From assembly GCA_949825025.1 (NCBI GenBank), contig OX463780.1:32158979-32222978 (forward strand): 64,000 nt of DNA, in the 5' to 3' direction. Below the pieces are notes generated by a model. It was not told the DNA's origin, searched no databases, and saw only the letters and a program-made list of their open reading frames with translations. Positions 50,701-61,253 of this stretch are shown here, piece by piece. The translations under genes and the position numbers were made by a program. Numbering within the stretch: position 1 is the first letter of the stretch; every line of letters starts with the position of its first letter. This DNA is from Siphlonurus alternatus (lineage: Eukaryota > Arthropoda > Insecta > Ephemeroptera > Siphlonuridae).

Positions 50701-53700
50701 AAACACCACGCTGCAGATGGCAATCTGAAACATGAGGCAAGTCGTCAGGATATGTCAGAGAAAAGAGGAAGAAAAGACCCTCACCTTTCTTAGGCTGATG
50801 GAGTCATGATTCAGAGTTTGTAGAAAGAATTTAACAACTCTAGAAGAAAATGGAACGTCTGGATGAACAAGATCTCGGAGAAAACTCACAGCCATGGCAT
50901 GATACCTCCAGTGTCTGAGAAAACAAATAAACTGTTGGTGAAAAGGTCTACAAGATTAAAAGTAATCCATAACTTTACTTAGGTAAAAAAAAAATACTCA
51001 TAGGCAATCAAGAGTGTGTCGGGGAAAACAACAACAAGAAGCATTTCAAATTGATTTTTTTTTTTTTTTAACTAGAAAAAATTGTACATTGTATACTCAC
51101 AGGTTTCCCTCCTCTATAGCGTCTAATAGAGAAGTGGCGAGAAAGTTGTATTGCTCCAGTTTGGTCTGGCACACCAGCTGCAGTCTCTGCTCGCCTCTCG
51201 CTACCTCTTCTGGTGAGGGCTGCACCACAAGTGGAGTGGGCAGGGAACGCCAGAATGCTTGGCCAGTCTCAGAGCACCGTTGAGGGACCTGCCATCACAG
51301 TACCCAGGTCAAACATTGCCTGTGATCAAGTCAGTGAAGACCAATACGTACCTCAAGCTGGATGGAAATTGTCGGGAAATGTTTGTGAACACTGTCTACT
51401 AAATTCTCCATTAATCTTATCACAGATAACTTTTCTGAGGGTTGAGCTTTTACTAATGCTAACCATAATTGAGATAATATTTCCCAGTTGTGTTTTGATA
51501 CAAGTGGGGTTTGTTTTGGTCCAAGCAGCACATACAAGGCACCCTGAAACATAAATTTAAATCATTATAACCACTGTGAGGCGTGAGAGCAATTGCTTGT
51601 TACCTTGAACTGCTCGTGGTTTTTGTTAGAGTCCAGTTTCAGTGTCTCGATGATACGAGGCATGATCAGGCGATACGAGAAAGGGAAGGTGTTCAAGGCC
51701 ATACACAAGGAGCCCTGAGCCTTTGCACGAACCTGGATAAAATAGAAGACAACAAACTAGTAAATTTGCTCACAAAATTATGGCTGTAATGCTTATCATA
51801 CAACTTAAATTTTATGGTTGGTAAAATATTATTTTCTATGGCTATTGTTTAACAGACTCCTAATCAATGATTAATTTACTATATCACTGAATGAATCTTA
51901 GTGATTTTCTATTAAGTCTGCTTGAGATGGTACCCACCTCGCTGTACTGACTGGTACCGAGGGCCAGCAGAGCCAGCAGCAGATCTCGGTGAGTGGCAGT
52001 CACGGTGGAGCTGCTGGCCTCGCTCAGCCGGCGCTTGTGTTGCAGAACCACACGGTCCATCAACATGCGACGCAGCTGCCGGCGACGACCCAGCAGCTTG
52101 TTGTCCAGCAGCTGCTTGATGAAGCTGAAGTTCTTCCAGTGGTTGTCAAACTCTGCCCGAGAGTAGCCCTGGTTACACAGCAGCAGCTCGTAGATCTGTA
52201 CACAATAACAAAAACAATTAAGCAATCATTACCACTATACCAGTAAGAAATTGTACTAATGCATGGAAATTGAATTTACTTTGCTTCAACTGGGATATTT
52301 AGAAAAATTCAACATGCATCATTAAAGGGGTACCAAAGCGAATACTTTTTTTTACATATTCGGGCAGCTAAGAATTATTCTAACATCCCTGTGTCTCAAT
52401 ATTTTCGTATGATGCCTAGTTATTTTAAAATTAATTATTTAGTTTGAAAAGTGAGTTCAAAAGACGTTGGTTGATTCAAGTCGGTGCGCGCCCGCAGCAG
52501 CCGCTGATACGACGAGAATTTCCCGCGAATCATGGGAACCTCCTCCCGCCCCTTTCTTGTCGTATCACCGGCCGCTGCGGGAGCGCATCGGCTTGAATCG
52601 ATCAACGGCCATAAAACTCACGTTTCAAACTAAATAATTAATTGTAAAATAACTAGGGCATTGAACGAAAATATTGAACCACAGAGATGTTAGAATAATT
52701 CTTAGCTGCCCGTACATGTAAAAAAAGTATTCACTTTGGTACCCCTTTAAAGGTATTTTGATACGATGTATTGCAATTTCTTTTACTATTAGTACTTCTA
52801 CTAGTACAAAGTGGTAAAACCTTGTAAGCAAAAAGTTCAAATATACAATCCATAAATGTACAGTAAGAAACTAAATGCAAGTAAAAAAAAAAAAAAGATA
52901 AGAGCTCTTTTGATCGTCAGGTATTCAATTGCCCTCATCAGTAATGAATGATTTCCTCTTGAAGCAACGTCTATAGCAAACTAATTTCACAAATCTGCAA
53001 TTGACACTCACGCTGACAAGCAGGAAGAAGGACTTGGTGTCGTCCTCGTGACTCTCCAGCAGCTTCTCCTGCAGTTGCATTGTCACTCGAGCCACCGTCT
53101 GACGGACGTTACTGCCATCTGGCATCGTGATGGAAAACTTGTCCACCCCTGTCGTGTGCATGAACGGATCTAGGTCCACCTCACTGTCAATCCTGAGCAA
53201 AAATACAGCCATTGGAAACAGGAAAATTTCAATTTTTTGCAACTTCAAAATCTGATGATTCGCTGTATTTTGTCCGCTATCCTCACCCCACTTTAAACAG
53301 ATTTACATTGCAAGATTTTTATGCAGTAAAGAAAATTTACTAAATACACTCATAATACTCTTGCTGAAAGTGAATACAGTATTATAATCAATCAAATGAA
53401 AAATGTACTTTGGTCATTAAAATAAAATATGTAAACCATATCTTTATTTCTGTACACCAACATATTAATTAATAAGGTGTACATACAAATATGCTAAAGA
53501 TTTCTCTATACTAAATACTTACACTGTGACTGGAGGCTCGTCCCACAAAGGCAGTAAGGGCCTGCCTGCCAGGATGGACATGATAATGTTGAGGGAACCT
53601 TGCAGCTCCTCTCTACAATACAGGAAGATTCAGAGATTACTTGAGTGTCAAAGAAAAAAAAAATTATGCTTTAAAAGGTTTAATTAAGATAAAAACTGAC

Positions 53701-56700
53701 ACATAAATATGCTCAAACTTAACATATTATTCTTATATTTTTGTGTAAAAAAAAAAGAAAGTAGTTTATAGTAGGCACTACTCATTCAATACTACTAACT
53801 TGTAAGTATTTCAATCCACAAAGGATAGAAAGTAATTACCGTGAAAGGACTGTGTCTCCCTTGATGAAGGCCTGCAACTTGTCCAGTTCTGGAGGCAGGA
53901 AGCGAGACACAATGCCCTGCACACACTCAATCTCCTCCTTGCTGGGCACATGCCAGCTGATCTTCATGGTACGCATATCACCTGGCTTGGCCCAGTCCTG
54001 TACAAACAACCAGGTGGTGAGAGGTCAAAGTTAAGTAGCATGAATTAGAAACTAAATCTTATTAAAAACATGTCTCTTTTTTTCAAGATATAGCAAATAG
54101 TATCCTTACTCAATTTTGTTCTTCAGGAATAATGTGAAATACTGTATTTCAAAAAGTTCAAGCACAAAGATTCAAGAATGAAATTTCCTTTTAATTAAAT
54201 TTTACTGCTGTATGTAAGGATTGGAAGTACAGTAGATATTTAATTGAATCTTGACAGGTTTTAATGAACAATTATAAAATACAAATTTTAAATTTAAAAC
54301 CTGATTTTTTTTACTTACCCTGACAGGCAGGTGCTCCGAGAGTGGCTCGTCAAAGGTGTAGTTTGTGCTGCGGTATTCAGTGGGCTTGATGTGCACCATT
54401 GAGTCCAGCAGGTGACACAGTAGACGACCAGCACTCTGCTGTCCCTCCCGACTCACCATACGTAAGGTACGCTCCAGCACCTGCAGCAGCTGTGGCACGT
54501 GGCGCACCAGCGCACGGCCATCGCAGCTCACCAACTGGATACAAAATTAATAATGAGACTCTCATGTTTGGCACTATGAATACAGCCTTTAAGTAACATG
54601 TTACTTTTAAGCATTGTTTAATATACAAATCATCTTAAATTTTAAAATCTTAGAAAATTTACTCCTATTACAATTTCAGCCGATTGCAGAGATGCTATTT
54701 AACTTTAAGCTCGTTTAAGTTTTAAGGTATTAAAAATATGGGTGTTAAATTGAAAGAAAATAAACTAGACAATGCGAAATATCTATAAAATGTAACTAAT
54801 TTTCGAGTTAGGGGGTGTTTTATTTTTGTTAAATTAAACTTTCAACAAAAACAAAACAGCCCCTAAAGAGCATTTAAGTTGCAAACATTTGTGAGTTTAT
54901 TGCTATTACATTTATATGTTTATTGGTTATGGAACTTGTTGCGCTGTTACCTCTGCAAGCAGCAACATGTTGTAGAGCAGCTCATTGTCAAGATGGGGCT
55001 CTTTGAGGATTTCTTCAGCCTCTGTAAGTTGCAGTATGCTGGAGCACAGTGGAGGCAGCAGCATATGCAGCGTCGCCTCAGCATTTACCTTGAAATAGTT
55101 AGTTGATAATTCATATTTTTAATTATATTTTGTTATCTCTTGGTTTCAAATTTGTAATACAAATAAACGAAAAATATTAATATTCAAGGGCATTCATAGG
55201 TAAAAGAAAAGCGATAGGTATAGCGAGCGAAGGATTACGTGATGTTTAAAGCCAAAAATAGCAAAAAACATCACGTATTCCTTTGCTATACTTATCGCTT
55301 TTCTTTTACCTAAAAACATCCAACCGTAATGGTTCCTTTCCTTATAATAATATAACATTCAAGGGCTAAACTCATAAACAGAATTTAAGAAACAAAGGAT
55401 CTTTTTCACTGCTTTGATACAATTTTTGGCCATATTCCTTTGCTATACTTATCGCTTTTCTTTTACCTAAAAACATCCAACCGTAATGGTTCCTTTCCTT
55501 ATAATAATATAACATTCAAGGGCTAAACTCATAAACAGAATTTAAGAAACAAAGGATCTTTTTCACTGCTTTGATACAATTTTTGGCCAATCAGAAATCA
55601 GAAACCTTTAACTTCAAGATATTGCAAGTGTTTAATTATTGGTATAAATGCACAAAACAAGTTATGGAAACTCACCATAGCAAAGGCTTGGCACATGACT
55701 GCCAACAGCATGCCTGCCACTGATGTCTCAAGAATACGGCTGACAACAAACTGGTGCAGCTTTCTCAAGGCAGCCTGAAGAGAAAACACATGGTTACCGA
55801 AGTTCTGCTGATATTTTTTTAAACCACTACGAATTATGAATTCAATAATATGTTACTTTTATTTATGAATTTCAAGGATGAATACAACAATATTTCTAGA
55901 GTTTAAGCTGGATCACCTTATGTTTAATAACTAAAATATACTGGTTCAAAAGTTAAAGATTTGCATGAAATGCAAGTTTTTAATTTAAACAATTTTGTTG
56001 AAAAAATTTCTAAGAAATCAAAATTAAATATTTTTTTACTAAAAAGCAATATACTGTAATTAAGAATACTATATTCAGTATTATACCTCAAAAGATAGTG
56101 TTACAGTATGTAAATTGTAGTAATTATCTATGCATGTACTGCACTACAGCAGCTATGTCAATAAACTTGCCCTAAGATATCAATACATTTTTTTTACTCT
56201 TCTTTGTGTCTGTGTTCATTTTGCCAACTAAAAATAATAAAAATAAAATACACAAAAAAAGAAACATCTGTAGGTTACATGCTGGTTTGTGTAGGGTCTT
56301 GAACTTGCCTGGAAGATGGACGGTGAAGTCTGTGTGAGCACCGAAATGACGGTGGACAGCAGCGCACTCTCTGTTAGAGTCTCTCCCTCCCACTTTTCTG
56401 ACTCCTGCTCCATGCGTGATTGGTCAATGGAGCTGCTCTCAATCAGCACGAAGCAGCGGTCCATGAACTGTAGCAGGAAGTCCTCAAACCCGGCAGTGGC
56501 AGCACAAACAATCTCTTCCTCCTAGTGTACAAATAAAAGGTTAACAAAACATACCAATCAGTACTTTTAAGTCAAACGTACTTCTGTGAGATCCTTCCAG
56601 TGGTCTGAGGCTCTGGAGCAGTCAACGAGAGGCACCATGGTGGCAAACGTGGATATAAACTGGAAGGTGACGAAGCACTTGAGGGAGTCGTTGGGGTCAA

Positions 56701-58101
56701 TGCCCGGCAGCACAGACATGAGCAGTGGCAGGACGTGAGTGGCACCCTCCTGATAGCCATCCAGCTTCTCCAGCATGGGCCGAGCCACGGCAACCACACA
56801 CATCATTGATACAGTCAGCTTGTGGGGCTCGGTGATTGTGTCCAGATTCATGTACATCCTGCGAATACAGAAATGCAAGGATGTAGTAACAATGTACTGA
56901 ATTCAAACTGTTAAAACAAAAATAATTTAGTTACTGTACACTATTTAAGACAATTATTATAGTATCACAGTACAGTATTAAAGACAATTACAATCTCTAA
57001 GGTTCTCTGCATTATTTTGTTAAGGTTGTAACTTTAAAACAGTTCCAGCAGATATAATTGAATGCATAAGTGAGTAGTATAATAAATACTATCAGTAAAA
57101 ACCTAATAAAATACCTAAAATAATTCTTAAAGAAGCATGAAACTTTAAAAAAACAAGATGAAGATATAATTATTCTCTTTTGTCTGATACTATCAATTTT
57201 TGCCTGTGCTAATTTACTCCTGTTTTCATTGAATTTTGAAATTTGACTATGTGATATCACGATGGCGTCACTGAGTCAATCTTTGTTTGTTGGCCAGATG
57301 ATGTCATCGTGGCATCACAGAGTAAAATTCCAATATCTCTCTAAGTAGAAACAGGGATAAATAATTTGCACAGGCAAAAATTGATAGAGAAAAGAAGTAA
57401 AAGTTTCATTCCCTTTAAAATTTTATAAAAAAAAGTTTATAATACTGTAATAATACATTTATGTATCATTATTATACATTATTATTAAGGTTTGCAAGTT
57501 AAATTTTTTTAAAATTAATAAGCTTCCATACCTCCTCCTAAGCAAACATACTGAATACTCTAACAAGCAACAGATTTTTTACTCACTTCTCAATGACGGG
57601 AGGCACAATGAGGTTGGGCCGCAGTGTTGCCAAGTTCTGCAGCACCTGCACCATGTCAAGAGCCCCAGTCTTGGAGAACATGGCCTGCAAAGCGACGGGC
57701 TGGATGGCCTCCACGAACTTGGTAATGTCTTCGTCTGTCAGACGGTGACTCTCAGGTATCACTGGCTCCCATGTCACCTTTTTCACACGCTCCCTGTCAA
57801 CACAATCAAGGTGTAAACAAGTGTCACAATACAGTACTCATTGATGTTATCATTCTATTTTTTCTTTCTTTCCTTTTTGCTAATTTTTTATTAAAAAACA
57901 AACAATAACAGTAATGTACTGTAATGGAAGAATAAGAAGCAGTTTTTAGTACCTGTGCACTCTGGATGTGAAGGCGAAGATGAGACGTCGGATCAACTCT
58001 CGCAATTTGAGCACCCAGCGTCCGAAGTTGGCAGGCTGAATGTACGTCTCTAGAGTCTTCATAAACTTCTCAAAGTACTTCTGCGTGCTGCTCTGACCTC
58101 C
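35057..58101 (-). CDS. PSME4: Proteasome activator subunit 4 (PA200/Blm10), 5'-partial
   Basis: In transcript order, exons: 58101-57953, 57793-57587, 56858-56582, 56521-56309, 55774-55676, 55088-54951, 54534-54319, 53997-53840, 53612-53523, 53192-53012, 52195-51938, 51732-51604, 51543-51352, 51288-51101, 50914-50785, 50724-50462, 50162-49967, 49744-49630, 49136-48994, 48524-48436, 48111-47980, 47918-47746, 47408-47289, 46975-46770, 39397-39287, 38916-38797, 38289-38086, 35191-35057. All phases agree, giving 1543 residues of the family's about 1840. The helical HEAT-repeat protein caps the 20S proteasome and opens its gate; the final YYA tail, which docks in the alpha ring, is present. The C-terminal [15 protein letters not shown] region matches the conserved terminal domain. 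The intron after 56309 uses a GC donor. The 7.4-kb intron 39398-46769 is filled with mobile elements. Confidence 0.95.
36033..36106 (+). other. tRNA-like sequence, left arm of element A
   Basis: Contains a good pol III A box (TGGCCTAGTGG) and B box (GGTTCAAATCC) at tRNA spacing, with a loop around ATCCACG that would read anticodon TCC (Gly). The acceptor and T stems pair poorly, so it is likely a tRNA-derived promoter or pseudogene rather than a working tRNA. Confidence 0.55.
36383..36455 (-). other. tRNA-like sequence, right arm of element A
   Basis: Mirror copy of 36033-36106 on the minus strand, with one visible change in the D-loop side (ACACTTG in place of ACACCTG). Same A and B boxes, so any pol III transcript would run toward the palindrome centre from both sides. 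Confidence 0.55.
37333..37600. mobile_element. TTAA-type MITE, degraded copy
   Basis: Begins TTAAGGTAGAGATAACG and carries the complementary GTTATCTCTAC end, followed by a second ggtagagataacg. It shares the ggcactaatatctg and tttacatgttaatc blocks with 44435-44834. One arm is shortened. Confidence 0.65.
37842..37975. repeat. 134-bp hairpin element
   Basis: Inverted repeat with ends GGGCATTCACAAAG and CTTTGTGAATGTC and inner arms containing aaggccacatttagggct and its complement. It lies in the last PSME4 intron and looks like a small MITE. Confidence 0.7.
38739..38777. repeat. Poly(A) run of 39 (poly-T on PSME4 transcript strand)
   Basis: Uninterrupted 39-base A run. On the transcribed strand it is poly-T starting 19 bases into the PSME4 intron that follows exon 38916-38797. 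Confidence 0.95.
40268..40412. repeat. 15-bp minisatellite, left end
   Basis: About nine to ten copies of CGGACGAAATACCCC with G/C and C/T variants and one insertion (GCCCGGAC). Its translations (KYPRT, NTPGR) are repeat artefacts, not proteins. Confidence 0.92.
40785..42007. mobile_element. 1.2-kb nested inverted-repeat element
   Basis: Ends AGGTGTGCCCCTAGCGATTT and its complement. The subterminal blocks (tttgctcatttaaatttgct, gagcaaagcccgaa) are repeated several times in each arm. It is nested within the minisatellite-ended foldback, and a solo end lies at 600-752. The interior contains a decayed cysteine-rich ORF. Confidence 0.75.
41321..41546 (+). pseudogene. Cys-rich (CXC/TSO1-like) transposon ORF fragment
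   Basis: An open frame reads about 58 codons, has a TGA at 41495-41497 where a Cys codon would be expected, then continues. The Cys pattern ([17 protein letters not shown], then [11 protein letters not shown] after the stop) resembles the zinc-binding CXC motif often attached to invertebrate transposon proteins. A GT follows at about 41547. It is probably the C-terminal exon of the nested element's former protein. Confidence 0.5.
42892..43036. repeat. 15-bp minisatellite, right end
   Basis: Reverse-complement mirror of 40268-40412, including the variant units and the GTCCGGGCGG interruption in the same order. This shows the two ends were copied or homogenised as a block. Confidence 0.92.
43300..43577. 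mobile_element. MITE, AAAGGTGCTTTCA family
   Basis: Ends TAAAGGTGCTTTCATAT and ATGTGAAAGCACCTTTA, with arms rich in gctacggag/ctccgtagc blocks. TA at both ends is compatible with Tc1/mariner-type insertion. Confidence 0.75.
43659..43880. mobile_element. Second, diverged MITE of the AAAGGTGCTTTCA family
   Basis: Ends AAAGGAGCCTTCACATATTC and TATGAAAGCACCTTT, with an attgctacgga block like that of the neighbour at 43300-43577. The centre is different and includes a 14-T run. Confidence 0.6.
44152..44334. mobile_element. hAT-type MITE (CAGGGGCGGATCCA ends)
   Basis: Left end CAGGGGCGGATCCAGC and right end TTGGATTCGCGCCTG are imperfect inverted repeats of the kind typical of hAT MITEs. The G-rich centre makes a spurious Gly-rich ORF. 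I could not see an 8-bp target duplication. Confidence 0.65.
44435..44834. mobile_element. TTAA-flanked foldback MITE
   Basis: Starts TTAAGGTAGAGATAACG, ends TTATCTCTACCTTAA, and folds back through most of its 400 bp. Same family as 37333-37600 and a relative of 32865-33262. Confidence 0.82.
44879..45270 (-). mobile_element. 5S rRNA-derived SINE
   Basis: Read on the minus strand from 45270, the head (about 45247-45180) contains gatcaccgaagtcaggct and gtggttagtacttggatggg. This is the intragenic pol III promoter region of 5S rRNA. A body of about 300 bp follows, then a poly(A) tail at 44892-44879 (poly-T on the plus strand). It resembles 5S-headed SINEs (SINE3 class) and lies in the large PSME4 intron. 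Confidence 0.8.
45289..45441. repeat. Two adjacent hairpins
   Basis: Imperfect inverted repeat 45289-45395 (tacattcacatcacggtg and its counterpart), followed directly by a perfect 17-bp hairpin at 45401-45417/45425-45441 (AAGTGTAATGTGTATGT arms, 7-base loop). Confidence 0.75.
45731..45766. repeat. Perfect 36-bp palindrome
   Basis: ATTGAGCTCTACACAAGG followed immediately by its exact reverse complement, with no spacer. A hairpin around atagtcttctat lies 60 bp upstream. In the large PSME4 intron. Confidence 0.9.
49375..49560. other. GC-richer intronic patch, possible SINE remnant
   Basis: Between PSME4 exons, this patch contains a loose B-box-like ggtagtcgagccc and ends in tandem ttaactttatt repeats like a retroelement tail. 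Not identified further. Confidence 0.25.
52322..52750. mobile_element. TTAA-flanked MITE, GGGGTACC family
   Basis: TTAAAGGGGTACCAAAGCG at the left and its complement ending CCCCTTTAA at the right, with mirrored cgggcagct, agtttgaaa and gatacgacgagaat blocks. It is a longer, complete sister of 29607-29920 and lies in a PSME4 intron. Confidence 0.85.
55199..55310. repeat. 112-bp hairpin
   Basis: GGTAAAAGAAAAGCGATAGG at the left is mirrored at the right (cttatcgcttttcttttacc), with inner gtgatgttt/aaacatcac arms. The right arm is then included in the tandem duplication at 55276-55589. Confidence 0.8.
55276..55589. repeat. Exact tandem duplication, 2 x 157 bp
   Basis: Copies 55276-55432 and 55433-55589 are essentially identical (both contain aaacatccaaccgtaatgg and ttttggcca). 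It lies in the PSME4 intron between exons 55088-54951 and 55774-55676 and does not touch coding sequence. Confidence 0.9.
57171..57400. repeat. ~230-bp imperfect inverted repeat
   Basis: Arms share ctatcaatttttgcctgtgc and its complement, with an inner gatgacgtcat-like pair. Small MITE-like element in a PSME4 intron. Confidence 0.6.
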
Positions 58102-59448
58102 CTGAGAAACAGTCGGTCACACAAGAATGAAAATACACACTAATAAGCTGAGGTAACCTATAACCTATAACTTGATAGCTGAAATATAGTTGTGCAGTTA
58201 TGAAACTAATCTATCGGTACAATCTAATAGAGAGCAGGCACTTCTACATGGGCTGTCAGATCTTCATCTGATTTTTATTGTGTGTTTTTTAGAGTCCTTT
58301 CCCGCAATGAGGAGAGGCGTTACAGAATATTTACCAATGATTTATTTACTTCAGTGAATTACTAAAGCATTGAATGACCCTTTTCTGAAATATGAACTTG
58401 AAATCTTATTCAGCAAAAATGCTGAAATCTTTGGCAAAAATATCATTTGCAAATTTATTTTTATTTCCTTATTATTAGGTTTGACAACTATTTATTATTT
58501 TTTAACTGTCTAGAACGTCTCTTGAATAAGTCAACAGATAATATCTCCATGACCTAGGTATAAATACATTATTCATAAACGTTTAATTTAAACAGAAAGC
58601 TGTCCTAACTTTCTCTTGGTTTCTTAGTGGCATGGGTAGAATTTAACAGTTAACTCAACTGTTGTCAATGCATGCACAATACATAATGAGGAATTTGCAT
58701 GCGTGAATCTGATTGGCTTAATCGAAAGAGGGGGCTGAGAAATACATGTGTGAATTTTATGCGAATTTTTTGAGCACTGCAAGTATGCTCAAATGCATAT
58801 TTAAAAGATGCACTTTACCTGAAGGCGATGGCGCATCGCCAGTGACGTCATCGCTATGTCAGGTTTGGTTCACTATAGATATGCATACCTGTACGCACCT
58901 GCATAACAGGTAGCCAATCAAAAACAATCTAGCCAAAATTCAAAATTTCAAATGCCTAGCTTATGAGTTTTAAAACTTAAAAAATGCACATTATTCCATA
59001 TACGCGTACTGTAAAAACACACTGGGAGATAAGTAATATTACAAACGTACCTTTCATCATATTTAAATAATAGAAATTGTTTCGCAAATAGTTTCATTTA
59101 ATTGAAGAGAAGATGCAATCGATGCAATATCAAGTCCTGCCACCAACTTTTCTGTTTAAATTATTGGCGCGTCATGCAGCAATCAGCCAATAAAAATGTG
59201 TAAATTTATCATACTGGACTCCTTCCGTATCTGCTGATTATCTATTGAATTATTTTATTAAACCTAAAACTGAGCCTCTTTTCTTATCTGCGAAGATAGT
59301 AGGATGCCGTAGGATTCAATATTTAACTTTATTAAGACCCTTGAATCATAATTTATCAATGTCTTTTCAACCCCCTGTTTGCTGCTGCTGAAACCAGAAA
59401 CGGAAGGATTGAAAAATAAATACAGTTTTAATTTCAACATTTCTATCA

Positions 59449-59523
59449 CGCCTGTATGTGGTCGAGTGGAAAAGCACTCGCCTTCCATGCAAGAGGTGAA
59501 GAGTTCAAATCTCCTCTGGTTCA
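59449..59523 (+). other. tRNA-like sequence, left arm of element B
   Basis: A-box-like TGGTCGAGTGG and B-box-like agttcaaatct at tRNA spacing; loop CTTCCAT gives anticodon TCC (Gly-like). Better folded than the copies in element A, but the acceptor stem is imperfect. Confidence 0.5.
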
Positions 59524-59810
59524 TTTTACATTTTTAGTAGCACGAAGAATTAATTCAAACGTATGGGGTAAAATAATCTTATTTTTTCTTACAATATAAT
59601 CATGTTATACTATTATAAGTCACAATTTTTCATATAAATACGCACTTACAAAAACTTTGCAAAAAAAAAAAAAAAAAAAAAAAAAAACAAACAAAAAAAG
59701 CGTTTTATTCAATGATAGGAAAATTAATAAGAAATTATAAACAAAACTATTTTACCCCGTTTGAGTTAAAAATATGAAATAAACTTCTTCGTGCTACTAA
59801 AAATGTAAAT

Positions 59811-59888
59811 CTGAACCGGGGGCGATTTGAACCCTTCACCTCTTGCATGGAAGGCGAGTGCTTTTCCACTCGACCACATATAGGCGTG
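59811..59888 (-). other. tRNA-like sequence, right arm of element B
   Basis: Minus-strand mirror of 59449-59523 with its own changes (gggttcaaatcgccccc in the T-arm region), so the two arms have diverged slightly since they were made symmetrical. Confidence 0.5.
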
Positions 59889-60003
59889 TTGGAAAAGTTG
59901 AAATTAAAACTGTATTTATTTTTCAATCCTTCCGTTTCTGGTTTCAGCAGCAGCAAACAGGGGGTTGAAAAGACATTGATAAATTATGATTCAAGGGTCT
60001 TAA

Positions 60004-61253
60004 TTTTTTATTTTTTTTTTATTTTATTTTTTATTACAAACAACTGGTTGTACAGGACAACATGGTTCACGTCAGCATATATTTCAATAAACAAAAATTA
60101 CATACACAAAAAAACATTATATACAAACCCAATCATTTAATACCATCATAATAGAATTAAATAAAAAACAAACAAACAAAAATAATTGCATATAATAATA
60201 AGACAACTATAAATTTATATTTAAGACATTCTCAGACATTTTATTACTTAAAAATTCTTTAACAGAGTAAAATTCCTTGTCTATTAGTACATTCTTAAGT
60301 CTTCTTTTAAACAATAAAGTGTCATCTATACTTCTCAAACAGTTTGGTAAAAAATCATACAATTTTGCCGTTTGATAAAATGAACTTTTTTCAAGCAAAC
60401 TTGACTTATGTTCCTCCACACATACTTTATCTTTATTCCTTGTGTTATAAGAATGAATATCACAATTTTGAGTATAGATTTCTGGATGCTTACGTCTATA
60501 TACACAACAGTTTAGTATAAAGATACATGGTAATGTTAACATATTAAGACTTTTAAATTGTGTAACACATGTATCCCTTTTTTTAAAATTTAATATCGTC
60601 CGCAAACTACGTTTCTGTAAAACAAAAAGTCTATTGAGTTTGTCTGGATACTGACCCCAAAAAATTACACCATAAGCTAATTGCGGATAAACATACGCAT
60701 AGTAAATGCTTAAAAGCGTTTTTTGTGATACATGATTTCTAAGCGAATACAATATAAAATTGGCCCAATTAATTTTCTTACACGTTTCATTAATATGCTC
60801 AGTCCAGTCTAACGATTCATTTATTGTGAATCCCAAAAATTTAATGCTTTTGACTCTTTTAATGGAATTATTATTTAAGTACAATAAATAACTCTTATCA
60901 GGTGGACTTCTTTGGGAATGAAATTGTATGTAATTAGTTTTATCAACATTTAACATAAGCCTATTTTGTTGGCTCCAGTTTAAAACTTGCTTTACAGTTT
61001 TAGTAACCTTTATAAAAAGTTCCTCTTCCGTGTCTGCTGTTACAACTGCTGTAACATCATCTGCGAACTTAATTATCTGGGCATCCGTTACGTATTCGGG
61101 CAAATCATTTATACTAACACCGAAAAGAGTTGTAGATATTTTACCGCCTTGCGGAACTCCCAAGTTAAGAGGTAACAGGTCGGACTTTACATTTATATCA
61201 ACGTACTGCTTTCTATCTGATAAATAAGAATCCATGAGCGCTATACTAACTAT
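60004..61253 (-). mobile_element. 5'-truncated non-LTR retrotransposon nested in palindrome B
   Basis: Inserted in the right arm at a TTAA site: the intact arm reads gtcttaataaag, and here TTAA is present on both sides. The T-rich stretch at 60004-60040 is the A-tail of a minus-strand element, followed upstream by its 3' UTR and the RT ORF. The 5' part, including endonuclease and early RT motifs, is missing. Confidence 0.82.
60207..61235 (-). pseudogene. Reverse transcriptase, C-terminal part (non-LTR)
   Basis: 342 codons open from a Met at 61235, but 5'-truncated. Visible motifs: LGVPQGGKISTTLFG (usual form GVPQGS), then catalytic FADDVTAVV, then IKFLGFTINESLDW, then a conserved LINE tail (YPQLAYGVIFWG, HSYNTRNKD, LPNCLRS). 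The first catalytic Asp motif, upstream of GVPQG, is absent, so it cannot be an active polymerase. It fits the Jockey/CR1-like group. Related tails occur at 18970-19200 and 16180-16290. Confidence 0.85.
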
